A DNA stretch of 64,000 nucleotides from positions 1-64,000 of the forward strand of contig CAZDJK010000085.1 in the NCBI GenBank assembly GCA_964505725.1. The letters are read 5' to 3'. Positions 17,848 through 26,897 of the stretch are shown here, piece by piece. The DNA comes from CAVRJC01 sp964505725 (GTDB lineage: Bacteria; Actinomycetota; Acidimicrobiia; IMCC26256; DASPTH01). Position numbers and translations under genes: made by a program. The stretch's first letter is position 1; every line of letters starts with the position of its first letter. The notes under the pieces were generated by a model. It ran no database searches and had not been told where the DNA came from. It was given only the letters and a program-made list of their open reading frames with translations.

Positions 17848-17911
17848 CGGCGCACCATCCAGCCGGTGACGCTAGCCCGTCGACCGAACCGGAGCGCACA
17901 GGGCTGCCCGG

Positions 17912-17917
17912 TACACT
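17912..17917 (+). promoter_or_regulatory. Candidate -10 element (TACACT) for a leaderless radical SAM transcript
   Basis: TACACT stands 7 bases before the GTG start at 17925, the spacing expected when transcription begins at the start codon. No Shine-Dalgarno site precedes that GTG and no clear -35 element is seen. The form TAnnnT is the usual actinobacterial -10. Confidence 0.45.
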
Positions 17918-17924
17918 CGCACCC

Positions 17925-19163
17925 GTGTCGAAGCTCGGCGGTGTCGTGGGGGAGGTCCGACGCGTCTTCAACCAGAGGGACCTCGACACGCTGATCCTCT
18001 TCGTCACGAACGCGTGCAACCTCAGCTGCGGGTTCTGCTGCTACGCCGACAACCTCAACCAGACGCGCGACATCCGCTTCGACGACATGGTCAGGCTCAG
18101 CGAGACCATGCCGCAGTTCCGGTGCCTGCTGCTCTCCGGCGGCGAGCCCTTCCTGCGACACCGGCTCGACGAGATCATGCTCGCGTTCGTTCGGAACAAC
18201 GGCATCTCGTCCATCTCGATCCCGACCAACGGCTGGTACCTCGACCGCACCGAGCGCGCCTGCAAGTCGTTTCTCGAGCAGAACGACACCGTGATGCTCA
18301 CGCTCAACTTCTCGGTCGACGGGCTCGCCGAGACGCACAACGCGATCCGGGGCAAGCCGGAGACCTTCGACAACCTCTGCCACACGCTCGAGCAGATGCT
18401 CCCGTGGCGCGACCGCTACCCCAACCTGCGCTTCCGCGTGAACAGTGTCGTCACGCCCGACAACATCGGCGAGATCCGCGCCACGGTCGATTTCTTCGCC
18501 CAGCACTACGACCTCGACGAGCACGGGATCGAGATCGTGCGCGACCAGCACCTCGTCGACGCGCACCACGACTCCCCCGAGCGGCGGGCGATCGCGGACG
18601 AGCTCGTCGAGCTCGTCCGGTACTCCTACGACCTCTACTTCCGGCAGGAGAGCAAACCCCGGGGGAAGCTCGGTTACCTCCCGCAGGGCATGAGCAACGT
18701 CTTGAACTACGCCCACAACCTGGCGATGACCGACGTCAAGCACGACCGGATGATGGGCAAGCTCTGGTCGTTCCCGTGCACCGCCGGCCGCAAGATCTGG
18801 GTCATCAGCGGGTCGGGCAGCCTGAGTGCCTGTGAGCTCCGCGACGAGGTGATCGACCTCAGGGACTTCGGCTTCGACGTGCAGGCCGCGATGGCCACGG
18901 GCGCGATGGAGCGCGAACGCGAGCAGATCGCGATCGACCGGTGCGACTGCATCCACGGTTGCTTCATCGGGAGCAGCCTCCAGCACTCGCCGAAAGCGGT
19001 GGTCACGGAGGTCGCGCCGCGGGCGCTCGAATACTTCACCCGCAGGCGACGGACTCCGTCGTCACCCGCCAACATCCGGTCGCGCCCCGTCCCGGCGGAG
19101 GCTCCGGCGGACGCTCCGGCTCCCGTGATGCTCGCCGACCCTACGGTGCGCGCGCCTCGCTGA
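17925..19163 (+). CDS. Radical SAM protein with SPASM-like C-terminal cysteine region
   Basis: A 412-residue radical SAM enzyme. Cys31, Cys35 and Cys38 of NACNLSCGFCCY bind the SAM [4Fe-4S] cluster, LLSGGEPFLR is the glycine-rich SAM site, and SIPTNGWYLD follows. The C-terminal part has FPCTAGRKIWVISGSGSLSA, then CEL and DRCDCIHGCF, a SPASM/twitch-like set for one or more auxiliary clusters. Such enzymes modify peptides or act in sugar and cofactor paths; no precursor peptide is evident nearby. The last 60 residues are Pro/Ala rich. The 3' end overlaps the convergent glycosyltransferase gene by 23 bases. Confidence 0.85.
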   Translation: MSKLGGVVGEVRRVFNQRDLDTLILFVTNACNLSCGFCCYADNLNQTRDIRFDDMVRLSETMPQFRCLLLSGGEPFLRHRLDEIMLAFVRNNGISSISIPTNGWYLDRTERACKSFLEQNDTVMLTLNFSVDGLAETHNAIRGKPETFDNLCHTLEQMLPWRDRYPNLRFRVNSVVTPDNIGEIRATVDFFAQHYDLDEHGIEIVRDQHLVDAHHDSPERRAIADELVELVRYSYDLYFRQESKPRGKLGYLPQGMSNVLNYAHNLAMTDVKHDRMMGKLWSFPCTAGRKIWVISGSGSLSACELRDEVIDLRDFGFDVQAAMATGAMEREREQIAIDRCDCIHGCFIGSSLQHSPKAVVTEVAPRALEYFTRRRRTPSSPANIRSRPVPAEAPADAPAPVMLADPTVRAPR

Positions 19164-20340
19164 GCAGCCGCATCCAGCGCTCGCACACCACCGGCTCGTC
19201 GAACTCGCGCACGACGCGCCGGCCCTCGTGCGCGAGCGCCGCCCGCAGCTCGGGACGAGCCGCGAGCACCAGGACGTTGCCGACGAGCGCGTCCATGTCG
19301 CCGGGTGGTGAGAGCAGCGCGGATACGCCGTCGGCGAGCGTCTCGTGCGCGGTACCGACGTCGGAGGCAGCGAGCGCGCAGCCACACGCGAGTGAGTCGA
19401 GCAGCTTGAGGGGGAACCTCGCGCGATCGAGACGGGTGTCCTGGAGCGGCAGCACGCTCACGTCGCACCGCGTCAGCTCGTCGAGCATCGACGCCCGGTC
19501 GAGCGCGCCGGTGAACCGCACCACCCCGTCCAACCGAGCCGCGGCGACGATCTCGCGGCAGCGCACGAGCAACTCGCCCCCGCCGATCACGACGACGTCG
19601 AGGTGCGCGCACTCGGTGCGCCGCCGTGCCAGCGCCTCCAGGAACGCGACGTGGCCATGGTACGCGGTGACGCTGCTCGCGAACCCGACCCGGATCTTCT
19701 GCGGGGCATCCGCGTCCGCTGTCGCGCCCGACCCGGACGGAACGGGCTCGGGCACGTCCGCGAGCCGGATGAAGTTGGGGACGATCGTCGCGCTGCGGAA
19801 CAGCCCCGCGAGCTCTTTGCTGCACACGGTGATGCCGCGCGCCGCGCGCGGCGCGGCACGCTCACACACGTCGTAGGCCGCCGCCACCACGCGTCCGCCG
19901 CCGCCCGCGCTGAACTGCGCGGCGCTCCAGTCGTCGATGTCGAGCCACACCGAACGGTGCGCGAGCCGGAGCACGATCACGGCGTAGAGCGACGCCGGCA
20001 ACGTCGTGCTCACGACGACCTGCTCGGCACCTGCGCGCGCGACGTGCGCTTCGAGCCGCCGGGCGATGCGGTGGCACTCGCGCAGGTAGGAGACCGGCGA
20101 CACCGTCGTGCGGGTGCCGTCGCCCCCGACCCGGTAGTGCGTGGGGCCGATCGCCTCCACCTCCATGCCGCTCCCGGGATCGTGCCGGGAGAACGGCGTT
20201 CCGCCGAACGACGGGTCGACGTCGGTGAGCGTCACCCCCCAGCCCCGGGACGCGAGGTACGCGCCGAACGCGCCGATCCGCTGGCTGATGGGCCGGCCGA
20301 CCAGCGGCTGCCCACAGAAGAACACCACCGATCGGGTCAC
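19141..20340 (-). CDS. GT4-type glycosyltransferase
   Basis: A 399-residue GT-B glycosyltransferase. The N-terminal domain opens VVFFCGQPLVGRPISQRIGAFGAYLASRGW; the C-terminal donor domain contains VGFASSVTAYHGHVAFLEAL, VVIGGGEL and the E-x7-E-like segment FPLKLLDSLACGCALAASDVG, with Asp replacing the first Glu. The sugar donor is probably a nucleotide sugar and the acceptor an envelope glycan. The ATG overlaps the stop of the upstream membrane protein as ATGA, so both are translated together. Confidence 0.85.
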   Translation of the reverse strand: MTRSVVFFCGQPLVGRPISQRIGAFGAYLASRGWGVTLTDVDPSFGGTPFSRHDPGSGMEVEAIGPTHYRVGGDGTRTTVSPVSYLRECHRIARRLEAHVARAGAEQVVVSTTLPASLYAVIVLRLAHRSVWLDIDDWSAAQFSAGGGGRVVAAAYDVCERAAPRAARGITVCSKELAGLFRSATIVPNFIRLADVPEPVPSGSGATADADAPQKIRVGFASSVTAYHGHVAFLEALARRRTECAHLDVVVIGGGELLVRCREIVAAARLDGVVRFTGALDRASMLDELTRCDVSVLPLQDTRLDRARFPLKLLDSLACGCALAASDVGTAHETLADGVSALLSPPGDMDALVGNVLVLAARPELRAALAHEGRRVVREFDEPVVCERWMRLLSEARAP

Positions 20341-20822
20341 GGGGTCGACGGCTCGGGCGCGTCGTCGAACACCAGGAGCCAGGCGATGTTGGCGCCGAGG
20401 AAGACGATCAGGGCCTGCAGGATCGCCTCGGCACGCAGCGCACGCGTCGTGATCCCGACGTCGCTAAGCACGCTCGGGAACACCGCGATGACGGCGATCA
20501 GGAGGTACAGGACGACCGCGGCCACGTACGCGGCGAAGCCGAGCGACGAGGGCGCCGGCCCCCTGACGATGAGGAGGATCACCGCTCCCCCGGCGGCGAC
20601 GATCGCGAACGAGACCCGCCAGAGATCGGTGCTCGCGGGGTTGACCAGCGACAGCAAGCTCATGAGCCCGGGCAGCGCGAAGTACAAGGAGATGCCGTAG
20701 GCACGTCGCCGGTGCAGCGCGCTGCGGCGCCATTCGCTGTGGCGCGTCTGCACCACGATGATCCAGAGGCCGAGCAGCGTGAAGCAGACCGTCGCGAACG
20801 CGGCATAGAAGTCCTTCAGCAT
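20337..20822 (-). CDS. Small four-helix membrane protein, unrecognised
   Basis: A 161-residue protein with about five hydrophobic stretches (near 8-25, 46-60, 68-85, 92-113 and 134-152) and a basic loop SEWRRSALHRRRAYG. I do not recognise the family. Its stop overlaps the start of the glycosyltransferase gene (ATGA), so it may assist or anchor that enzyme. The ATG at 20822 follows GGGAGGGCACG. It is divergent from the phosphoesterase at 20950. Confidence 0.7.
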   Translation of the reverse strand: MLKDFYAAFATVCFTLLGLWIIVVQTRHSEWRRSALHRRRAYGISLYFALPGLMSLLSLVNPASTDLWRVSFAIVAAGGAVILLIVRGPAPSSLGFAAYVAAVVLYLLIAVIAVFPSVLSDVGITTRALRAEAILQALIVFLGANIAWLLVFDDAPEPSTP

Positions 20823-20949
20823 CGTGCCCTCCCGTCGGGTGCCGTCACGGCCTCGGTCCCCCGGGCATTGTTGGGCGGCACTCCCGAGTTGGGCAAGGAT
20901 CCCCGTCGTGCCCGCCGCCCCGCCCACCTTCGCTCGGAGCTGACCGGGC

Positions 20950-22275
20950 GTGCCCGACATCTCGCGCCGCGAGCTGCTCGCACACGGCGCGTGCCTCGGC
21001 GCCGGGCTCGGCGTCGCGTCCCTCCTCGGCGCGACCCGGGCACCGCTCGCCGCTACGGCAGCGACACGGCGTCCCCTGCGCGCGCCGGGGTCGCTGCCGC
21101 ACCCACGGCTGCCCGCCGGTACCGACACCATCCCGAAGATCGAGCACATCGTCGTGCTCATGATGGAGAACCACTCGTACGACAACTACCTCGGGATGCT
21201 CGGGCGCGGCGACGGGTTCCCCCTCGATCGGCGAGGACGGCCCCGAGCGTCGAACCCCGACACCGACGGGACGCCGGTCGACGCGTTCCACATGCCAACC
21301 ACCTGCCAGCTCCGGCAACGACCGAGCCAGACCTGGAACGCGAGCCACGAGGCGTACGACAACGGGCGGAACGACGGCTTCGTGCGGGCGAGCGGCCGGG
21401 TCGCGATGGGCTACTGGACGGGATCCGATCTGCCCTTCTACTACGCGCTGGCCCGCACATTCGTGCTGTGCGACCGATGGTTCGCGTCGTGTCCCGCGCA
21501 GACGTACCCGAATCGCCGGTTCCTGCTCGCGGCGACCGCGGCCGGACAGGTGAGCAACAACGCGATCCTGGCACCCTCGCCCGCCGGCGGATTGATCTTC
21601 GAGCTCCTCGACGCGCACGGGATCAGCTGGAAGAACTACTTCTCGAACTTGCCCAGCGTCGGCTTGTTCCAGTACGCGCTCGGCCACGCGGCCAATATCG
21701 TGAAGGTCGACGACTACTTCACCGATGCCGCGGCGGGCACGTTGCCCGCCTTCTCCATCGTCGACCCCGACTTCGAGATGGACTCGGAGGAGAACCCCCA
21801 GGACATCCGGACCGGCGAGAGGTTCGCGGCACGGATCGTACGCGCCGCGATGGAAGGGCCGGCGTGGAGCAGGACGTTGCTCATGTGGTGCTACGACGAG
21901 CACGGCGGCTACTACGACCACGTCGCGCCGCCGCGCGCGGTGGCCCCCGACGCCATCCTGCCCGCGATCCAGGTCCCGCCCGACGAGCCCGGCGCGTACG
22001 ACCGATACGGCTTCCGCGTACCCGCCGTCGTGGTGTCGCCCTACGCACGTCGCCGCTACGTCTCGCACGTCGTGCACGACCACACGTCGATCCTGAAGCT
22101 GGTGGAGACGAAGTGGAACCTCCCAGCCCTGACCTACCGCGATGCCAACGCCGACGATCTGCTCGACTGCCTCGACCTCGCGCGCCGACCTGCCTTCCCG
22201 GTGCCGCCAGCTCTCCCCGACGCGCCGCTCACGGCCGATCCCGCGGCCTGCGTGGCCGGAACGGCGTCGCTGTGA
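20950..22275 (+). CDS. Tat-exported phosphoesterase (phospholipase C/acid phosphatase family)
   Basis: A 441-residue secreted phosphoesterase of the PLC/AcpA family. The N-terminus SRRELLAHGACLGAGLGVASLLGA is a twin-arginine signal. The mature part shows IEHIVVLMMENHSYDNYLGM (metal site and nucleophile region), CDRWFASCPAQTYPNRRFL, IVDPDFEMDSEENPQD and MWCYDEHGGYYDHVAPP, all typical of the family. It cleaves phosphate esters, possibly phospholipids, outside the membrane. The GTG at 20950 is the start that keeps the Tat motif at the N-terminus. The length is close to actinobacterial single-domain members. Confidence 0.92.
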   Translation: MPDISRRELLAHGACLGAGLGVASLLGATRAPLAATAATRRPLRAPGSLPHPRLPAGTDTIPKIEHIVVLMMENHSYDNYLGMLGRGDGFPLDRRGRPRASNPDTDGTPVDAFHMPTTCQLRQRPSQTWNASHEAYDNGRNDGFVRASGRVAMGYWTGSDLPFYYALARTFVLCDRWFASCPAQTYPNRRFLLAATAAGQVSNNAILAPSPAGGLIFELLDAHGISWKNYFSNLPSVGLFQYALGHAANIVKVDDYFTDAAAGTLPAFSIVDPDFEMDSEENPQDIRTGERFAARIVRAAMEGPAWSRTLLMWCYDEHGGYYDHVAPPRAVAPDAILPAIQVPPDEPGAYDRYGFRVPAVVVSPYARRRYVSHVVHDHTSILKLVETKWNLPALTYRDANADDLLDCLDLARRPAFPVPPALPDAPLTADPAACVAGTASL

Positions 22276-22324
22276 CCGGGAGCGAGTAGACCGGTGCGCG
22301 AAACGAGCTCGCGAGGAGAGCGCG

Positions 22325-22747
22325 ATGCACTACGAGACGAAAATCGAGATCGACGCGTCCGCCGACGCCGTCTGGGAGGTCCTCGCCGACGTGGAGCACT
22401 GGCCGAGCTGGACCGCGTCGATCCGCCACGTGGAGCCGGTCGACGGCTCGGGCGTCCGCGTCGGCGGCCGGTTCAAGGTCGCGCAACCGGGCCTGCCGCC
22501 CATGGTGTGGGAGATCACCGAGCTCGACCCGGGGCGTCGTTTCACGTGGACGGTCACGTCCGTGGGGCTGGTGACAGTCGCTGCGCACGACATCGCGCGC
22601 GACCGACCGGACGGCGTGACGGTCACGCTCCGCCTCGACCAACGAGGCCCGCTGACGTGGCTCGCGACGCTGGTTGCCGGTGCGCGTTCGCGGCGCTACG
22701 TGGTCACCGAGGCCAACGGGCTCAAACAGCGATGCGAGGCCGCGTGA
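22325..22747 (+). CDS. SRPBCC (START-like) family protein
   Basis: A 140-residue ligand-binding helix-grip protein: IEIDASADAVWEVLADVEHWPSW is the family opening and PPMVWEITELDPGRRFTWTV the central strands. Members bind hydrophobic ligands or act in polyketide-like chemistry; no catalytic residues stand out. Its stop overlaps the GTG of the next gene (GTGA), so the two proteins are likely made in equal amounts. Confidence 0.88.
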   Translation: MHYETKIEIDASADAVWEVLADVEHWPSWTASIRHVEPVDGSGVRVGGRFKVAQPGLPPMVWEITELDPGRRFTWTVTSVGLVTVAAHDIARDRPDGVTVTLRLDQRGPLTWLATLVAGARSRRYVVTEANGLKQRCEAA

Positions 22748-23196
22748 ACGGCTCGCCCCGCTACGTGCGACCGGGGTGGTTCACGCAGCACGTGTTCAAC
22801 CCGACGGTTGCGTGGCTCACGCGCATGGGCGTGAGCGTGTGGGGATCGCGGGAGCTTCGCGTCCGCGGGCGCAAGACGGGCGAGTGGCGCGCTACGCCGG
22901 TCAACCTCTTGACCTGGGAGTCGCAGCGGTACCTGGTGGCGCCGCGGGGAGAGACGCAGTGGGTGCGGAACCTGCGCGTCGCGGGTGGGGGCGAGCTGCG
23001 GGTGGGCCGGCGCGTGGAGGCGTTCTCGGCCCACGAGGTCCCCGACGCCGAGAAGGTCCCCGTTCTCCGTGCGTACCTGAAGCGCTGGAAGGCCGAGGTG
23101 GGCGTGTTCTTCAGCGGCGTGAGCGCGACCTCACCCGAGGAAGACCTGCGCCGCATCGCGTCCGACCATCCTGTGTTCCTGATCGAATCCCGCTAG
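22744..23196 (+). CDS. Ddn-like nitroreductase-fold deazaflavin-dependent oxidoreductase
   Basis: A 150-residue split-barrel protein of the Ddn/FDOR family, which uses F420H2. LRVRGRKTGEWRATPVNLLTWESQRYLVAPRGETQWVRNLR covers the family signature (R-G-R-K-T/S-G and the cofactor-binding W-x-x-N-L). I use the GTG at 22744, which overlaps the previous stop; an ATG at 22732 is also in frame. Together with the SRPBCC and VOC neighbours it forms a small redox/ligand unit of unknown substrate. Confidence 0.85.
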   Translation: MNGSPRYVRPGWFTQHVFNPTVAWLTRMGVSVWGSRELRVRGRKTGEWRATPVNLLTWESQRYLVAPRGETQWVRNLRVAGGGELRVGRRVEAFSAHEVPDAEKVPVLRAYLKRWKAEVGVFFSGVSATSPEEDLRRIASDHPVFLIESR

Positions 23197-23211
23197 CACC
23201 GAGGAGGAGTC

Positions 23212-23664
23212 ATGCTGCTCGACGGGTTCAACCACGTGGCGCTGCTCACGAACGACACCGACCGTCTCGCCGCCTTCTATCAGGAGATGTTCGGCGCGGA
23301 GGTCGAAGGACGTCAGGCCGACGGCCCGGCACGGCTCACCTTCATCCGCGTCGGCCCGCGCGCCGAGCTGAACGTGTTCGAGATCGACGGCAACACGGAG
23401 GCGACGCGTCAGACGCCGATGTTCGGGCGCGGGCGTATCGATCACCTCGCCCTACAAGCGGCCTCGCTCGACGCGTTCGAGGAGATTCGCGACCGGCTCA
23501 TGCGATGCGGGGCGGCCGACGACTTCGTCACCGACTTCGGCCCGATCCTCAGCATGTTCTTCCGCGACCCCGACGGGCTCGAAGGGGAGGTCTGCGTGGT
23601 GAACCCCGATGCTGTCCCCGGCGAATTCCACCCGCCCGGCACCCGCGCCGCCCGTTACGCGTAG
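23212..23664 (+). CDS. VOC (glyoxalase-fold) family protein
   Basis: A 150-residue VOC protein with two beta-alpha-beta3 modules: FNHVALLTNDTDRLAAFYQEMFGAE opens the first and RIDHLALQAASLDAFEEIRDRL the second, ending with FFRDPDGLEGEVC. The metal ligands would be His of FNHVAL, Glu of ELNVFE, His of IDHLAL and Glu of LEGEVC. Reaction unknown. A clear GAGGAG lies before the ATG at 23212, 15 bases after the Ddn-like gene. Confidence 0.88.
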   Translation: MLLDGFNHVALLTNDTDRLAAFYQEMFGAEVEGRQADGPARLTFIRVGPRAELNVFEIDGNTEATRQTPMFGRGRIDHLALQAASLDAFEEIRDRLMRCGAADDFVTDFGPILSMFFRDPDGLEGEVCVVNPDAVPGEFHPPGTRAARYA

Positions 23665-23726
23665 CGACCCACGAGCATGCCGTCCCCTCCGTTCGACGCG
23701 CGGCGCGCCAGGTACGGTGTCGAGCT

Positions 23727-24599
23727 GTGAGCGTGGACCTCGGGCGGGTCGGCATCTGGGGCTTCTCCGGTCGGGGAATGGACGAGCCCGAGCTCACCGA
23801 CACGCTGGCCGAGCTCGACGACGCGGGCTGGGGCGCCCTCTGGTTCGGCGGGGCGGCGGTCGGCGGCTCGATCCGGGTCTCCCGCAAGCTCCTCGATCGG
23901 TCGACGCGGCTGCGGGTTGCGACCGGCATCGTGAGCGTGTTCGCGAGCGATCCCACGGAGGCTGCAACGCTGAACCGGGAGCTGCTCGCCGACCATCCCG
24001 ACCGGTTCGTGCTGGGGCTCGGCGTGAGCCATCCCGAGCCGATCAACCGGGAGACGCCCGGCCGGTGGGAGCAGCCGATCGCCGCCATGCGCCAGTTCCT
24101 CGACGTGTTCGACGCGGCCGACCCCGGCGCACCGCGGGATCAGCGCGTGCTCGCGGCGCTCGGGCCGCAGATGCTCGCGCTGGCGGCGTCGCGCACCGGG
24201 GGCGCGCACCCCTACTTCGTACCGGTGGAGCACACCGCCTACGCCCGCGAACGCCTCGGCACCGGACCACTCCTGGCACCGGAGCAGGCGGTGGTGCTAG
24301 AGACCGATCGCGCCCGGGCACGCGACCTCGCGCGTCAGCACATGAGCGTCTACCTCGGCCTGTCGAACTACACCAACAACCTGCGCCGCTTCGCCTTCGG
24401 CGACGCGGACCTCGCGGACGGCGGCAGCGATCGGCTCGTCGACGCCGTAGTGGCGTGGGGCGACCTCGATGCGGCCGTCGCCCGCGTGCGCGCCCATCAC
24501 GATGCCGGAGCCGACCACGTCTGCATCCAGGTGATCACCGCCGAACCAGGGGTGGCGCCCCGCACCGAGTGGCGCCGCCTCGCCGAGGCACTCCTCTGA
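23727..24599 (+). CDS. LLM-class F420-dependent oxidoreductase (TIGR03620-like)
   Basis: A 290-residue luciferase-like protein: GRVGIWGFSGRGM, then ALWFGGAAVGG, ATGIVSVFASDPTEAATLNRELL and LGLGVSHPE are typical of the TIGR03620 group. F420 use is inferred from the family. The GTG at 23727 lacks a Shine-Dalgarno site, but TACGGT at 23713-23718 ends 8 bases before it, so the message may be leaderless. It is convergent with another luciferase-like gene at 24610, from which it is only 10 bases away. Confidence 0.86.
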   Translation: MSVDLGRVGIWGFSGRGMDEPELTDTLAELDDAGWGALWFGGAAVGGSIRVSRKLLDRSTRLRVATGIVSVFASDPTEAATLNRELLADHPDRFVLGLGVSHPEPINRETPGRWEQPIAAMRQFLDVFDAADPGAPRDQRVLAALGPQMLALAASRTGGAHPYFVPVEHTAYARERLGTGPLLAPEQAVVLETDRARARDLARQHMSVYLGLSNYTNNLRRFAFGDADLADGGSDRLVDAVVAWGDLDAAVARVRAHHDAGADHVCIQVITAEPGVAPRTEWRRLAEALL

Positions 24600-24609
24600 C
24601 GGATCTCCA

Positions 24610-25629
24610 TCAGGCGCGCGCCGCGCGCAGCAGCGGTTCGTAGGCGCGGTCGTCCTCAGAGCGGATGACGAGGCCGGCGAGCCCCGAACGCAGCCACGGA
24701 TCGAGACGGTCGACGAGGCGCGGCAACGGGCCGACGAGCATGCCGTCGTCGACGTACTCGTCGGGCACCGCGTCGGCGGCCTCGTCGGGGCGGCCGGCGT
24801 CCCAGAGCTCCTCGACGCGCGCCTGCGCATCCGGGTAGCCCCGCCACGCCATCTGCGGGGTCCCGCGGTGCAGGAGCGCCACGTAGCGCTTGAACGGGCG
24901 CATGGCCTCGTGCACGTCGTCGGCGACGATCACGTCGACGTGTGCCCACACGGCGAACGTCTCGAGCGACTTCGGCGCCGCCGCCCGCGCAAACCCCTCC
25001 TCGAGCGTCGGCCGGAAGAAGTCGAGGAGTCCGGGCGCGAAGCCGTACGCGAACCAGCCGTCCGCGATCTCCGCCGCGAGGCGGGTCATGGACGGCCCGT
25101 TCGCGCCACAGAGGATGGGGATCGAAGGGAAGGGATTCGTGAGCACGGTCGTGGGGTCGATCGACGTGCCGTCGGGGTATCGGTAGGGCATCGTGTACTC
25201 GCGGCCCGCGTGCTCGAGCGGGCCGCCTTGGAAGACCTTGCGCATCACCTCGACGTACTCGCACATCCGTGTGTAGGGGCTCGCCCACGCCTTGCCGTGC
25301 CAGCCCTCATGGCGCACCCGCGACGAGGACCCGATGCCGGCGAGCACCGGACGCCCGTTGGCCATGCCCGCGAGCGTCTGGAATGCGATCGCCGCGTTCA
25401 CCGGTGACCGCGCGCCGACCTGCATCACCCGGCTGCCCACACCGATCTGGTCGGTGATGCCGAGCACGTAGCCCATCGGTCCGAAGCAGTCCTGTCCGGT
25501 GTCGGCGACGAAGACGACGTCGTAGCCGACCCGATCGGCGAGCCGGACGCGCTCGACCGGCATCGAGAACCGGCCGTACCACGTCGATCCGACGCCCGCC
25601 GTGAACGGCACCTCGATGCCGAGCTTCAT
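24610..25629 (-). CDS. LLM-class F420-dependent oxidoreductase
   Basis: A 339-residue luciferase-like TIM-barrel protein: YDVVFVADTGQDCFGPMGYVLGI, AIAFQTLAGMANGRPVLAGIGSS and IPILCGANGPSMTRLAAEIADGW follow the family order. It belongs to a different subgroup from the genes at 7883 and 23727. The ATG at 25629 starts the typical MKLGIEVPF; a longer frame reaches upstream but lacks family sequence. It is divergent from the gene pair at 25758-27443. Confidence 0.87.
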   Translation of the reverse strand: MKLGIEVPFTAGVGSTWYGRFSMPVERVRLADRVGYDVVFVADTGQDCFGPMGYVLGITDQIGVGSRVMQVGARSPVNAAIAFQTLAGMANGRPVLAGIGSSSRVRHEGWHGKAWASPYTRMCEYVEVMRKVFQGGPLEHAGREYTMPYRYPDGTSIDPTTVLTNPFPSIPILCGANGPSMTRLAAEIADGWFAYGFAPGLLDFFRPTLEEGFARAAAPKSLETFAVWAHVDVIVADDVHEAMRPFKRYVALLHRGTPQMAWRGYPDAQARVEELWDAGRPDEAADAVPDEYVDDGMLVGPLPRLVDRLDPWLRSGLAGLVIRSEDDRAYEPLLRAARA

Positions 25630-25757
25630 CGACTTCGACCCCCATCTCGTGGCGACAGGGCCCGATTCGCCGATCCTGCCCCGCACACCCCCGCGGCGAG
25701 CGACATCGTGCCTGCCACCCCTCGGTAGACTGCTCCGGACCGCCACCGGAGGACCGC

Positions 25758-26861
25758 ATGGCTCCAGCAGAGCTGTCGTCCGACATCGTCGAGGCCGACG
25801 ACCTCCTCTCCGCCATCGAGACGGCGCACGCCCGAGGCTGGACCGACGGCCTGCCGATCGTACCGCCGACCCCCGAGCGTGTGCTCGCGTTCCTCGACTA
25901 CGTCGGCGCCGAACCGGACGACGTGCTCGGCGAGTTCAAGAGCCGGCACAAGACGATCACCATGGAGAAGGTGGCGATCAACGCGGTGATGGCCGGGTGC
26001 CGTCCCGAGCACCTGCCCGTCGTCGTGGCCCTCGTGCGCCTCACGCTCATGGGGGGCCTATCGCCCGGAGTTTCTACGAGCGGGTGGACGAACGTCTTCA
26101 TCGTGAACGGTCCCGTGCGTGAGCAGCTCGGCATGAACTACCGCGGCGACGTGCTCGGCCCCGGGAACCGCACCAACGCCAGCATCGGGCGCGCGATCGC
26201 GCTGTGTCACCGCAACGCGTTCGGCAGCGTCGGCGGCGCGGGGAACGACGCCTACGTGCCGGTGGCGGTGCTCGACCGTTCGACTCTCGGTCAGCCCGGC
26301 CAGTACACGATGTACCACCTCGTCGAGAACGAGGAGGACTTCCCCGCGCTCGCGCCGTTGCACGTCATGCGCGGGTTCGAGCCGACGGACAGCGTCGTGA
26401 CCGGTATGCCCGTGCACTGGCACGCGCAGCTCGGCATCCACGAGGAGCGCACCGCAGAGGAGGTGCTCGACACCGTCAACCACCACATCGTGCGTCAGGG
26501 CCTCCTGATGCGCGTCGGGTCGATCGTGCTCGTGTTCCCGCCTGAGCTTGCGTTGCACCTCGTCGACGACGGCTTCACGAAGGCCGACGTCGGCCGCTAC
26601 GTGTACGAGGGCACCACCCGCTCGAAGCGGTGGATGAAGGAGAACGGCCTGCAAACGTGGTCGCCCGCGAGCCCGCGGCTCGAAGCCGTCGACCCGGGCG
26701 ACGAGGACAAGCTGTACGCCGCCGCAGGCTCGCCCGACGATGTGCTCTCCGTCGTCGCCGGCGGACCCGCAGGCGCGTTCCTGCACGTGATCCACCCGTT
26801 CCCGGGCATGGGATTCAGCCCCCGCGCCAAGTCCGAGAAGATCGACCTACCCAGCCACTGA
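25758..26861 (+). CDS. Unrecognised protein, partner of UGSC-family protein
   Basis: A 367-residue soluble protein without a known catalytic motif. Repeated local features are AIETAHARGWTDGLPIVPPTPERV near 20-45, KTITMEKVAINAVMAGCRPEHLPVV and LGPGNRTNASIGRAIALCHRNAFGSVGGAGNDA. Proteins of this type occur next to UGSC-family redox proteins in actinobacteria and proteobacteria, as here, so the two probably form one enzyme; this is inference from context and my memory of the neighbourhood. The start has GGAGGACCGC before the ATG. TAGACT at 25726-25731 is a plausible -10. No membrane segment is evident. Confidence 0.72.
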   Translation: MAPAELSSDIVEADDLLSAIETAHARGWTDGLPIVPPTPERVLAFLDYVGAEPDDVLGEFKSRHKTITMEKVAINAVMAGCRPEHLPVVVALVRLTLMGGLSPGVSTSGWTNVFIVNGPVREQLGMNYRGDVLGPGNRTNASIGRAIALCHRNAFGSVGGAGNDAYVPVAVLDRSTLGQPGQYTMYHLVENEEDFPALAPLHVMRGFEPTDSVVTGMPVHWHAQLGIHEERTAEEVLDTVNHHIVRQGLLMRVGSIVLVFPPELALHLVDDGFTKADVGRYVYEGTTRSKRWMKENGLQTWSPASPRLEAVDPGDEDKLYAAAGSPDDVLSVVAGGPAGAFLHVIHPFPGMGFSPRAKSEKIDLPSH

Positions 26862-26897
26862 ACGGTGCCGCCCGCGACGCCCGGGCAAGGAGGAATC

